Source: Stenopsyche tienmushanensis
Lineage: Eukaryota; Arthropoda; Insecta; Trichoptera; Stenopsychidae
Direction: 5' to 3'
Length of the DNA stretch: 64,000 nucleotides
Assembly: GCA_008973525.1 (NCBI GenBank)
Contig: WACJ01000525.1
Coordinates: 682,001-746,000, forward strand
Shown: positions 34,001-45,126 of the stretch, in pieces
Numbering within the stretch: the stretch's first letter is position 1
How the letters are laid out: each line of letters starts with the position of its first letter
Position numbers and translations under genes: made by a program
Notes under the pieces: model-generated
What the model saw: the letters and a program-made list of their open reading frames with translations, nothing else
Told to the model about the DNA's origin: nothing
The model's database searches: none

Positions 34001-36698
34001 GTCAATATTGCACTATAGATATGAATGATTAATATCTTAGTTTTTATTTACAGATGTTGAGTGTAAATTATATCTTTGTACATATCATCCAAATTATGTT
34101 TAAACATTATCTGACATTAATACTAAAACATGAATATTTATTTGATATGGAATACACTCAACAAATGTTCATTTACAGATATCTTTATTACCTCTAGTTT
34201 TGTATGTTTTAATTAAAGTATTTACTTTGATTGATATTAAGATCTTATCTTTAATGATATCGTAATCAAAATAAATGCTTCGTCATAATTGTTTGAATTC
34301 TCATTTAAATCTTTATTTTTTTTAGAGTTTTAATTGAGCAATGGATAAGAGCCAAGTATCAAAGAGAAGAATTTAGTCACCATGAACGTCAAAGTTACTT
34401 ATCGGGTCATATGGAAGGCTTTTTAATGAAAAGAGGCAAAGAAGATCCTAAATATCATCCTAGGAAGTTTATCTTGTCCGAATCTGAAGATTATTTAAAA
34501 TATCACGTTAAAGAAAACAAAGATCCCAAAGCTATATTGAGATTATCAGAATTGAATGTTGCATTTTCTCCGCAAAAAATTGGGCATATGAACTCTTTGC
34601 AACTCACATACATAAAAGATGGATCGACGAGACATATTTATGTATATCACGAGGATCCCGAAGAAATTATTAATTGGTAATTGAATAAACAAAACGCTGT
34701 ACATAGTCGTCGAACATTGTGTGCTTTTATTTATTGTTTTCGTATTGATTGGGTAAAGGTATATGGCAATTCGGTGCGCAAAGCTTCATAGACTACAAGT
34801 TGCGTTTCCGTCAGCATCTGAGACCGAGTTAGCAGCGCATCTTACTAGAGATTTTCCAAGAGAAGGTTGGCTTTGGAAAACTGGACCGAGGCCGACCGAC
34901 GCTTATAAGAAAAGATGGTTCACACTTGATAATCGAAAACTAATGTATCACGATGATCCGCTGGATGCTTATCCTAAAGGAGAAATATTTTTAGGTAGGC
35001 TATTTTGTGTCTGTATTAAGGTATTTTATATTTTTACTTGTTTATTGATGAGTTTTTTGTATTTTCAGGCTATAATATGGAAGGTTTTAGTGTGCGAGTA
35101 GGCGTAGTGGCAGGCTATAGAGATATGGGTTATAGTTTTACTTTACATACTCCGGAGAGAGGTTTCTGTTTAAGTGCGTCATGCGAAGAAGATAGGGATG
35201 GCTGGATTGCAGTTATCGATAAAGTTCTTCAACGTCCTCTCACTCCTCAAGATTCCTCAGGTATGATGAATTTAAATGTGACTTAACATATAACGCTTAG
35301 ATTGGCGAGTTAATTTTTATAGCGCACACATTCCGTGTTCATGTAGCAATAAAACAGATCACAAATGTAATGTTTGACATCATAATTTGAATAAATAATA
35401 TTCTATTAGAAATACGAGCACGGAATTGTAAACAAAGCACTAAGGAGAGCTGCCTGCAACATGCGAGTGCATCATCAGCGACTCGTGAAAGGGTTATTAT
35501 ACTTTTTCATTCGATGTAAAATTTCATTTTATTGTAAATCTTTTACAATTGTTATTGTTGTGTTGACCCCCGCCTGACATGCAGAGGTCAGCTGCCTTCG
35601 TCGTCGCGTCCATGTTAGTCCGCTTGACCAACGGATCGCCGATGACCAACAACAGTTCCGTCAGGGTAATTCGATTCGATACCGAAAGAGTGTCCAAAAT
35701 TTGCAGAAGTTAAAAGAAAAGTCCACATGTACGGCACAATACAACCAGCGGAAAACTGCTAGGGGTGGCAGATACATTGATAGTGGCGGCATCTTGCTAG
35801 GCAAAAAGAAGAGGCCCTACAGGCGCAGATCCTTACATACCAGCGTCTTCGGAAGCCGGGCTGAACACTCTAAAATTACTAGATGCTATGCATCTTGCAA
35901 TACGCTCCACCACTCTCTATTCTTGTCGCTATGCCCATGCAACACTTTGATCTGTTAAAATAATATACTTCTTTCCAATACCCGGTTTGTTTTTGAAGAT
36001 GATTGGCCAAGTATGATAAAACGGAAGCTGCCCCCACAGTTCATAATATTTTGAATAAATTATTTTAAAAAATAGTTTATAATTTTCTTCTAATATAAAA
36101 ATGAATCGGGTTTTGTTCGTTCGAAATACGCTACCATACCGTTCATCGGATTGTGATAAAACTTCGTCCATTTATTGCTAAGGAATCCACGAGTAACATA
36201 GGCATAGTCCAATATATAAAAATCAATGTTTGTTTGTCCGTATTTAATGCGCTGCCGTACCATTCATTCGATTGCAATAAAACTTTGCCAACTTATTGTT
36301 TGCACTTTCTCAAATAATATAGGTATAGTACAAATAACTTACAGTAGATCTTATATATATATAAAAATCAATGTTTGTTCATATTTATAATAAAACTAAT
36401 AAAATAAATATCATTTATACTTTTCCCTTTCAATAAATGTATTCTTTATCGGAAAGAAAATAAATTCCATCATTACAAGTTAACTCTTTCAAATTTCAAA
36501 GAATTTCTCGGGACATTTTCAGTTGTAATTTTTTCAGGGATATCGATTTTAAATTAGTCACTGTTGTCACTTATCGCTGCAGCCATTTGTTATCCGATTA
36601 AAATTATATTTGTTTTTTTTTTTTCTTTTATAGTTGCAGCACGTTTGGTACGAAAAAGGACTGCCTCGAATACAATGAATATCTTTTCAGCCAGGTAG
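27844..36698 (+). CDS. ADAP1: ArfGAP with dual PH domains (ADAP/centaurin-alpha)
   Basis: GTPase-activating protein for Arf6-type small GTPases that is recruited to PIP3/PIP2 membranes. Exons: 27844-27925, 31389-31614, 34326-34676, 34759-34994, 35069-35260, 36634-36698; GT-AG throughout, giving 383 aa (human ADAP1 is about 374). The ArfGAP zinc finger is C21-x2-C24-x16-C41-x2-C44, followed by the catalytic arginine in GVHRGMG (R49). PH1 runs from about MEGFLMKRGKED (residue 132) to about 230; PH2 from EGWLWKTGPRP (residue 255) to about 357. The tail ends NIFSAR, as in the family. Intron 1 is about 3.5 kb and holds a piggyBac relic; introns 2 and 5 hold Helitron-like pieces. Reading through the exon 5 donor would give an alternative end after NLNVT. 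Which vertebrate paralogue it matches is not decidable here. Confidence 0.95.
28390..29728. other. ADAP intron 1, upstream part
   Basis: Non-coding intron sequence, CpG-richer near the exon and AT-rich afterwards. The plus frame at 29485-29808 runs from intron sequence into the piggyBac end and is not a gene. Confidence 0.5.
29729..30742 (-). mobile_element. Internally deleted piggyBac-like element in ADAP intron 1
   Basis: Left end TTAA then CTCTTTGCGCTCGAGG; right end CCGCTCAAGCGTAAAGGG then CTAA, so the inverted ends are YCYTTTRCGCTYGAG and the TTAA duplication has decayed on the right. On the minus strand a short acidic N-terminal piece (DNESESHNDFTEEIEP, then IPFVSGERQPSTAS) is followed almost directly by the transposase C-terminus: DCKACSQRIM, YYCNTCPDK and LGDCFIKYHKK before the stop at 29883-29885. 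That is the cysteine-rich zinc-binding tail of piggyBac/PGBD4-type transposases. The whole catalytic DDD core is missing. Confidence 0.8.
30743..31388. other. ADAP intron 1, downstream part
   Basis: AT-rich intron sequence up to the exon 2 acceptor; nothing else recognised. Confidence 0.5.
31615..34325. other. ADAP intron 2
   Basis: About 2.7 kb, mostly featureless AT-rich DNA. A locally GC-richer stretch at 32736-33073 has two overlapping plus frames without recognisable motifs. A repeat of the Helitron-like family lies at 33445-33727. Confidence 0.5.
33445..33727 (-). repeat. Helitron-like family, partial copy 3
   Basis: Shares ACTATGCCTATATTATTCCCGC, GCAAGTGTAAACAATATG, GACAAAGTTTTATCGCAATC and GGATGAATGGTATGGCAGCGC blocks with the copies at 10334 and 24300. 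No hairpin-CTAG terminus here. The left part (ATGATGACGTTTGTGT onwards) matches 9062-9230 instead. Confidence 0.55.
35261..36633. other. ADAP intron 5 (long) with unknown GC-richer patch
   Basis: Between exon 5 and the short terminal exon. A patch at about 35560-35900 is less AT-rich and has an 85-codon plus frame (35701-35958) with no recognisable motif. Helitron-like repeat sequence lies at 36090-36330. Confidence 0.5.
36090..36380 (+). repeat. Helitron-like family, partial copy 4
   Basis: Both internal units are readable: CCATACCGTTCATCGGATTG with CCATTTATTGCTAAGGA, then AATATATAAAAATCAATG with GCGCTGCCGTACCATTCATT and CAACTTATTGTTTGCACTT. A third start ATATATAAAAATCAATGTTTG follows at about 36357. 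No CTAG terminus is present. Confidence 0.55.
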
Positions 36699-38519
36699 AA
36701 CATTGCAATATTGATAGGTGTTTGGTAAACTAAATATAATATTTTTATATTTAGATTTTAACATTGTAACTTGTTAAATATGTCTGTATTTTTAGTTTAT
36801 TGATTATTTTATTATTTGACCTTTTAAGGAGGATATATATAGAAGGCAAAGTGTGTTATAGATAAACAAAATTTGTTATCAATTTAGGTATCTTAATTTT
36901 TTTTTTTTTTACATATATATATATAATATACCTATTGCATTTATATTAAATTTACAATGACAATCTATAGCGCTCGCTTGGTGATTTCTATTATTTTTTT
37001 TCTTCTTTAAAGCAACATGTATAAAATTGTTTGCTTTTCATATTGAAAATTCTGCGCAAGATCTTATTGAATCATGTTTAATTTATTTGATTTTAAATTA
37101 CCATTTTTCAAATATTAATTGATTGTTAAATTTTTGATTATTACTTTAATTATCCAGTTATGTAAGATTATATATTCAAATTTTACATATAAAGGTTTTG
37201 AACCGCGTAAGGCAATAAATTCGATTTAAAAGAATTTTATATTTTATATCCTTTAATCCTATACGAAGAGTTGTTTCCTAAATATTTTTTCTAACGTGTA
37301 ATATTTAGATTTTTTCTCGCAATAAAATATATTACATACAACAAATTTGGTGTAGGGAGTATATTTAACATTAAATTTCAAATGAATTCATTTTTGAACG
37401 GCATCATATTACTTACATGCTAGTCACCTAGGGCTGACTATATGCTTTCATAAATTTTCTAGTGCTCTGTTGTTCGATACTATATTTAAAACGTTATAAT
37501 ATGCGATGAATAAGATGGTAAAAAAAAAACTTAAATGCTATTTTAAATCATGCAAATTTCTACCAAAAATACTCAAGTACATGTGTACAAAATTCGTTCT
37601 GTATACCTTTAATAATTTCATAACTACATATCTTTAAAGCTCTCCTATCAAACGTTGGAAAGTAAGAGTTCTTGGAGATAAATTGTGAGTGTACGTTTAT
37701 GTAGTAGGATAATTAATTTTTACATATATTTGTTTTCTTATTCAAATATTAATCATTCAACTATTGTCATGCAAGTCCGTTAATATTTTTCATGTTAACC
37801 GAGTAAGTGATTTGTTTCAATAATCTACAAAATGATAATTTTTTCATGCCGCTGTCATGCGGTGATAAAACTAATCTAAATTTTTTGGTCCAAAAGGTTC
37901 CTCGGAAGTATAAATGTACTAAAGGTTATCTACAAACTGAGTTGAATAAAAAAAGTAAGGGAACTGATTTAAAAAGCTAATTGTTCAATATTAATTTCAT
38001 TATTTGCTCGATGATTCGATATTTCAAGTAGTTTTGATTAACACATTTTTTTATTCATTAACCAAAAATATTAATAAAAGTTGGTTTAGTGCAATAAATA
38101 ATAACCAAAGATAATCATTACTCTCCTCTTTCATATAAGATTAACTTCGAAAGAGAAATCTATACATAATTTTATATCGATAGGTGTTAATGTTGTTTTT
38201 TTTTTATGCGAAATATTTTCAATATACTGCATTTTATTAAACTCCAAGATTATATATATATACAATATTATATTAGGCAATAGGTAGGAGGGTAGATGAA
38301 TATACAATTAAATTTCTTCATATAAGATGTGAAAAATTATCTTTTTATACCGACGTTGACTAGTCATTTATTTTTCTTTAGAGAATTTTCAAGAAAAACA
38401 CTTGTCTAATGAATTTATATTTTTGCTTTATTCTATGTGTTCTTATTATATATGTTTATAAATTTATTTCTCTATTTGAAGAATTTCTTCCTTATATCAA
38501 AGTAAATAACTTTGATCTA
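36699..38519. other. Downstream of ADAP: probable 3' UTR then anonymous DNA
   Basis: Extremely AT-rich with poly-T and AT runs (about 36898-36930). Part may be the ADAP 3' UTR. No gene recognised. Confidence 0.4.
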
Positions 38520-39060
38520 TTGGGTATTTCTGCGATTAAGCAGTCGAACTATCAATAGTGCCAAAAATACGTGCAATTTTTATATCAGTTTTATAGGCGT
38601 AAGAAGAAAAACAACACAAATTTAATCAATAACATATTCTTCCTTTGAATCTGTTACAGTTTGCCATCTGATTTGAATTCCCTCGTTGTAGAAATTCTTC
38701 AATTTAGAAGCAAAAAACGAAGAAGGGTAGTTTTTTTATATCACCTCGCGTTGTCGTGGTGCTTATTGATGGGTTCTGGACGATGTCGATACGTAGCTGA
38801 GTGAGTTGATCCAAGTCTTTGAACTTGAACTTGTCTCCACCAAATCTCTATAATTTACTTTTTTTATGACTTTTCTAAATAAAAGTGTAAAAACGGCATG
38901 TATTTTTGGCACTACCGATAGTAACTCAATTATCATGGGTTCAAATCTACAAGAGTTGTGACTGGTGACCACAATTAATACACATTCGTTATGAAAAACC
39001 ATGTCAAAATGATTGGTAACAGTTCCTTAAAAAGGATTGCTAAAAGCCATCTCAAAAAAG
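38520..39060 (+). repeat. tRNA-derived SINE split by a MITE
   Basis: The left piece (to 38551) has TGCGATTAAGCAGTCGAACTA and the right piece (from 38919) continues GTAAC...GGGTTCAAATCTAC, GTGACTGGTGACC, AAAATGATTGGTAACAG and AAGGATTGCTAAAAG. Joined across the insert they align with the uninterrupted copy at 56505-56690. GGTTCAAATC at 38938-38947 is a B-box-like pol III promoter element, pointing to a tRNA-derived SINE. Similarity fades by about 39060. Confidence 0.7.
38552..38918 (-). mobile_element. 367-bp mariner-type MITE inserted in the SINE
   Basis: Starts TCAATAGTGCCAAAAATACG and ends with the inverse CGTATTTTTGGCACTACCGA-like sequence (GCATGTATTTTTGGCACTACCGA), flanked on both sides by TA. 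TA duplication is the mark of Tc1/mariner insertion. On the minus strand at 38633-38715 it retains a transposase C-terminus: FFASKLKNFYNEGIQIRW, then a short tail ending EEYVID and a stop, matching the 'F....K.FY..GI..L..RW..' end of mariner proteins. The rest of the transposase is gone. Confidence 0.8.
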
Positions 39061-41117
39061 ATCTTGGTTCATTAAATAATGTCATATGAAAAATGATTTG
39101 CTTAAAATAGAACCTTTTTTTCTATTTAATTGCATTCAGTTTTCTGCTATAGTAAACGATTCAATTTCGCTACCTATTTTTTGTTAATCATTATTTTTAT
39201 TAATGAAATATTCCGTCTTTTCTTCGACTAACTGGATGAAATAACGGCATTTCCAATTTTCGTTTACATTCGTTGACCCGTTCATCCGTGTTTGCTTCGT
39301 TAGTTTATTTGGTACCCATTTGTTAAATCTCTGTAAATTGGTGAGATTTTATTTATACTATGGAGACGTTTGGGTTACCAAATGAAGCGTTATCAACCAT
39401 TGAAAATGGTTTTTATGAAAGCTATATTATTATCCTTACTCCTATTATATAGATAAATTTATTTCTAATTTTATACTATGTTTTAATACCAATTTAATGT
39501 TTATTTTATAAAAGTGGATTATAGTTGGACTATACAATACATTCATAATAATATATATCATAACTCATGTTCAAGATTTTTAAAAATTGCGTCCTGCTCT
39601 CAAACCGTCTATTTAGCTTTTTGAAATGTGTTCTGTACGTCAACAAAATATTGTGTTTTGTTGATGATTTTTAAATGAATTATTGGTATTCTATGATAAT
39701 TATTGTATAAATTAACTCATTGGGTTGGGGGACTAAAATTTATTTCGTTAAAATTATTTTATTATCTATATCGATTTAATATTATCTATATTTTGTCCTC
39801 CATTAAAAAGTCCACACTGTTTATCGAATTGATATTAATTGGAAATGTAATCTTGAGTTAAAAAATATTATTACAAACGATGCAATCGATACATCCACGG
39901 GTGTACCGCAATGTAACTTGTCATTATACTGAAAGATTTTTTTGTTCATATAAATGTACCTATTTGTATGTTAGTTGTGATTTTTAATTCTCAAAAGTGT
40001 AAATTTACTTTTCACTTGTAGTCTCATTATGTAATCGATGTACAAAATATACTGAATTTTTCTATTATAATGTAATCGAAACACTGCCATCAATTTTACT
40101 ATGTATGAATAAAAGCTAGTGGCTTACCAAGTATATCTATATTTAAGGCAACGCAATAAAAATACTGTTAATTAATTTAAATATTTATTATAGTGATTCA
40201 TATCATAATCATATTATAATATTGCCTTTTATATATGTCTTCAGATCGAATATCTCGAAATAATATGCATATATTATATATGCATACTTACATTCAATGC
40301 AAATTTGATGAGAATCGTTGAATTTCATATAAATGTTATAAGCTATTTATACAAACGTCTAGAAATAGTTCTCGATTTACAATCTGTAACGTAATGAAAT
40401 ATTTTGTATTGAATACCTGTATAAAATAATTTTTGTATCGATGCTTCTCTTGTTATTAAAGTGATAGAAAGTTCAGTAATGATAAAAGCAAAATAGTAAA
40501 ATTATAAAAATAATCACAAACTTATGGTTTTATTCAAATCCCTTGCGTATTATTTGTATTTTAATTCGAGAATATAAAAAAATATCGTAAGACAGATGGG
40601 TGTCTTGCATCTCATTATACACTCGTGTTATTGAAATTATTATCATTAAAACTCGTAAATGTTCATACTTACTATTCAACAAAATATTGTATTCTAAAGA
40701 ATCTTTTAACCGTCATAAAATGTAAGCTATTAAGCTTTTTCAACAAAGATATGATGACTTTCGTTCATGTTGTCTTGAAAGCATGTGTTTGTTTTGATAA
40801 TTAAGATACTCACATCATTCTTATCATTGACCAATTTTGTTATTCCGCTTTAACTGTTCTGGAGTATCGTCATTAGCCAAGTATCACCAATATGCAGGTG
40901 TAATGACTGTTAATTTTTGGTATGTAGATATAATAGAATGACAGATGATCATCGTGTGGCTTGCACTCTCTTCCAAGAAGTCTCTCACTGTGTTCTAATC
41001 CTTTTTTAGCAATCTTTCTCGCAAGGAGAGGGATGAGGGCACACGGAGACGATTCAGTTTCAATTTAATCGAGCACTAATTTGCACGTTTCGCATTTGTA
41101 ACAGTATTTTAAGTGAA
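39061..41117. other. Gene-free AT-rich DNA
   Basis: No credible coding frame, repeat boundary or RNA gene recognised. Confidence 0.45.
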
Positions 41118-41501
41118 ATGACTTTTACTTCTGGAAAAAAACGCTTGTATAAAGAAGCATTTCTACAATGGCATTTCACAAATATCGTTGACAGGAATAT
41201 AGAAAAGCCTCAGTGTGTTATATGTAATAAAGTTCTCGGTACAGAGAGCATGAAATTGAGCAGACTAAAAGGACATTTCGAGAATGTTCGTAAGGAGTTG
41301 GCAGGTAAAGAATTTAATGGTATTTTGTACCACACAGAGGTACCCTGGCTGTCGAGAGGGAGAATTTTAAACAGGGTTTATAAGCTCCGTAAAGAAATAG
41401 GATTGGTTCTCGAAAACCAGAGAACACAAAAAGAAATAAAGTTGTACTCAAAAATAAAAGATCATTTATCAAAATGCGAAATGAAAAATAATCTCTTTTA
41501 A
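41118..41501 (+). CDS. BED-finger/hAT-derived 127-aa protein
   Basis: An intact frame starting MTFTSGKKRLYKEAFLQWHF. Residues 26-50 resemble the BED finger of ZBED5/SCAND3-type domesticated hAT proteins: PQCVICNKVLGTESMKLSRL then GHFENV. The CxxC pair and the first histidine are present, but the second zinc-binding histidine (normally HLETKH) reads as valine/arginine, so the finger is probably broken. Directly afterwards comes ILYHTEVPWLSRGRILNRVY, which in full-length relatives lies hundreds of residues later. So this is an internal deletion product that has stayed in frame. It may be a non-autonomous relic or an exapted peptide; no target duplication was found. Confidence 0.5.
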   Translation: MTFTSGKKRLYKEAFLQWHFTNIVDRNIEKPQCVICNKVLGTESMKLSRLKGHFENVRKELAGKEFNGILYHTEVPWLSRGRILNRVYKLRKEIGLVLENQRTQKEIKLYSKIKDHLSKCEMKNNLF

Positions 41502-42921
41502 AATTTGCTTTATTGATAATAAGCAAAAATAAATATAATACAAAACACACCTAAACAATATCAAAACCTATCTTAAATACAATAGCATTGGAGTAGTCAT
41601 GAATTTATATAAAAGTTTAATAATAAAAATGAATGTTGATGTTCTTATAGAGAATATTATATATGAAACAATGCTGTACCAATATAACAATGATCTACTG
41701 GGGTCGATTGAGATAAAACTACACAATAAAAGATTGGCAACCAACAGTTATTGGGTGCAAATGTTTTAATTTTAAAGGGAAATGTGCTTTACATATATTA
41801 TTAGGGGTACCGGATGAAAAATTCGTTTTTTGGCATTTCAATGGTCAACTATGTTTCGGTTATCAATTTATTGTATTTATTTTTCTATTGATTTAGTAGG
41901 CATCTAAAAGACAATTTTAAAAGAAAGTCCACGTTTTTTGCATACTATTTCAAATGGAAGTGCAGAATAAGCAATATTTATCAAATTGCATGTAGTATAA
42001 ATTTAATCAAAAAACGTAATGCAACGACTTCAACAAAAAATTGCAACATTTACAGAGACAAATTGACTATTTGGCAGTATAAGGGATAGTTCAAAAAATT
42101 TCGAAGCAAATACTTTGAAGTTCAAATGTGTCAAGAATTAATAAAATTACAGGAAGATTCAACATTTTTTCGTTATATATTCTAATCAATGTTGTAAAAA
42201 ATAATCGCTTTCTAAAGGGCAGGTACCAATAATCTATTACCGTATTATAAAAAATGGACGAAAGTTATAGCTATCGAGGGAGAATATATAAATAATATTT
42301 TTAACACAATAAAATTTAAAACAATAACACATATTTTTAAAGTTAACTTTCTATGCAAAAAACGAAATCTTCATTGGGTACCTCTAATATAACATACAAG
42401 GTAATTGAACTAAACTACTTAATTGATAAATAGATAAATATATCAAATTCTCAGATGCAGGCTTATCCTATAAAATTCATACAGAGATATAAACTAAGCA
42501 TCATAAATATCATAATTTATTCAATATTACATGTGATATAAAGGTAACTTACGAATAAAACCTGCATTAGAAGCTAATATATACGTGTAACATTTATGCA
42601 GTAAACTTGTAGAATTAAATGCTTGTATTCTTACTGTAAATATTTTCATACAAAGCCTCTTGTTTCAAATTCTTAAGCCCAAATGAATATTATAATCTGC
42701 AACGTGATTGTAATTTTACATTCAAAGTTTATGATGTTTGACTCTTACCACTCTTGAATATAATTTATGATCACACGAAATGAAGAGAACAAATGCATTA
42801 TTTAAATATTTACATACTTATTTTATCTTACGATTAAATCTCACATTCCTGCGAGATTGTTTAAAACTACCATTTGATTGTTTTTTAAAAGCATTTCTCG
42901 TATTTTTATTGAATTTCATCA
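41502..42921. other. Gene-free AT-rich DNA
   Basis: Nothing recognised. The frame at 42780-43145 begins here and runs into the MITE at 42930, so it is not a gene. Confidence 0.45.
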
Positions 42922-43572
42922 TGATGAAGCAGAGCCGTAACGAGGGTATGAAGCGCCCGTGCCAAGTAGCTAACGTTCAACCTTCCCCTTCCAATTTTTT
43001 TTTTAAAAAGTTAAATAAAACTATTATAAATGTATATTTTAAAATAATATATGTTATCTATATATTTTCTGAGCACAAGGGAAAAAATTACCTAGATTTT
43101 GTAACTTGTAAGATAGATAAATATGTATATTTTATGAGCCTCTGAGGGAACTTCCGTTCCGATTGTACAGATCATAGAAAATTCCGCAAAAGTCTATGGG
43201 TCCAACTGGTCCGCTTTTCGGACCACTGACATGACGCCATATCTGAACATTTCTACAGAACAATTATGAACTCTCATTACAAAACGAGGTTGTCCGAATA
43301 AAACTAATCGGATGTATTGTTTAAATTTTACAATCGTTCGAAAATGATTGTTATCCTTATTTTATTGCGGGCTTATGCCGACTGGGTCGGCCTATCGTTA
43401 AGAAAAGAGGTATTAGACAACTTAGTATATATTCCAATGTTCATTAATTTAAAGTAGAATGGTCAAGTAAAATAAAAACCGTGTGCAACTCTCGACTGGG
43501 TCGGTATTCTACGTGTTGCGCCCATGACGGGTGCTTGCTTTGCCACCCCCTTGTTACGGCCCTGTGATGAAG
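42922..43572 (+). mobile_element. Complete hAT-type MITE with 8-bp target duplication, copy 3
   Basis: The 635-bp element (42930-43564) starts CAGAGCCGTAACGAGGG and ends CCCCTTGTTACGGCCCTG, forming terminal inverted repeats of about 17 bases with two or three mismatches. TGATGAAG stands immediately on both sides (42922-42929 and 43565-43572), an exact 8-bp duplication as made by hAT transposases. There is no transposase frame. The interior has TCCGCTTTTCGGACC, GCTTATGCCGACTGGGTCGG and, before the right end, TTGCGCCCATGACGGGTG. Two decayed copies occur at 2518 and 19961. Confidence 0.9.
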
Positions 43573-44110
43573 TTCCAAACTTAAAACTAGTATTATTATA
43601 GATAACTATTAGTTAATTTACAACGAAATATACTTCAAGATTACATATCATGGAATGATCAGATATTAAATAATCAAGAAGCACTATATTTATTATGAAC
43701 ATTAAATGATATTGAAGCTATTTGTAAATTACATGCAATTTTAGTATGTATTTAAATTTATTAATTCCATCCATATTATTAATTCAATTTGGGGGGGATG
43801 AGAGCCTTATAAAATAGTGAATTGAGCAAATGCCCAAACAGAGAAAGGTTTTTAATTTAAATTCAACTAGGGTAATATGTTTTTGGTAACATTAACAATT
43901 TATTCTATTTGATACAATATGATAGACAAAAAAATCATTGATTCATGTTCAAAGCTCGTTTGTAAAGTGTTATGTAGACCAGATTTTTATTTGGGGGTTT
44001 TCCATCGATAAGATCATTTGAAAATGAATTCTTAAGTGGGAGATGATCTATGAGTGAGTTGTGAAATCTTTATTAATTTTAAAATGTATTTTAATTATTC
44101 ATTCAAATCA
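43573..44110. other. AT-rich DNA, nothing recognised
   Basis: No gene or repeat boundary seen. Confidence 0.4.
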
Positions 44111-44484
44111 CAGTGGCATATCTACCCTATAGATAGTGAAAATACAGACTGAAATGTCCATCAAAAGTGAGCTGGAAAATTACTAAGCAGATTTTATCCA
44201 CATACTTATGCTTAAATGCCCTTATACAAAGCTAAAAAATACAATTTATATAAATATGTAAATGATTATTATTAAAATATCTCAAATATATAGATCTTGT
44301 CAATAGTTACATGTTGCATTTACAACATAAAGTAATTTATTAAGCTAAATATGGATTTTTAGCAAAAACATTAGATTAATAATTTTAACGTTAAATTCAC
44401 ATATATTAATATTAAAGATCTTATTATATTTAAATACGCAGGGAGTAATAGAAAAGGGCCTCTCAAGTGTTAAATCCGCCACTG
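44111..44484. mobile_element. Short element with CAGTGGC ends
   Basis: Starts CAGTGGCATATCTACC and ends AAATCCGCCACTG, the same ends as the element at 20639-21235 (right end identical over 13 bases). No matching 8-bp duplication is evident in the flanks, so the insertion is old or the pairing of ends is coincidental. Confidence 0.45.
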
Positions 44485-45126
44485 ACACACATTTAATTTA
44501 ATACTTAACAGCATGGTTCATAAGGGCAGATTCTCAATAAAAATTATTAATGATTTTAATTAAGCCAATATTCAATATTAATCAATGCTGGCTTTTTATT
44601 TATTTATCGCATAATTAAAATTGTAATCTGCACAGAATAAATGGTTACATTTTATACATTTCTGCTGATCTTACTCGGAATCCACGCTTTAATTCATACG
44701 ACTTATTATTTAGAATAATTATATATGAAGAACCTTCGGTCCTTTTTTAATATGTATCATTAATTTATGTAAACAGAATGTTCATTAGAGTGATAAGAGA
44801 TAAACATGCATATATTGATCTACTGTGTAAACATTATAAGATAACACAGATATTGCCAGTTATCTAAATAGTATTTATCAACATGTGACAATTAAAACAT
44901 TGAATGACAAAAATAGCGCTAATAAAACAAGCCAACAAAGGGACACCTTTGATTACATTTGATTCTTTTAAATGTTCGTTTATAAATTATAATATATTAA
45001 CACAATGATTTCCTCTTTCAATTATTTTTTAATAAAATTCTACGTAAAAATGTGCACGTTTTTTAAGTTATTTCAAGTTTTTTGATTGAGATTTATTTTG
45101 TTTTTGATACTCCAACATATTATATT
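44485..45126. other. Intergenic DNA downstream of NAT9
   Basis: AT-rich; includes the expected 3' UTR of NAT9 next to 45127. Nothing else recognised. Confidence 0.4.

Noticed and set aside
42780..43145. 121-codon plus frame
   Set aside because: Begins in anonymous AT-rich DNA and runs into the hAT MITE across its target duplication; not a gene.
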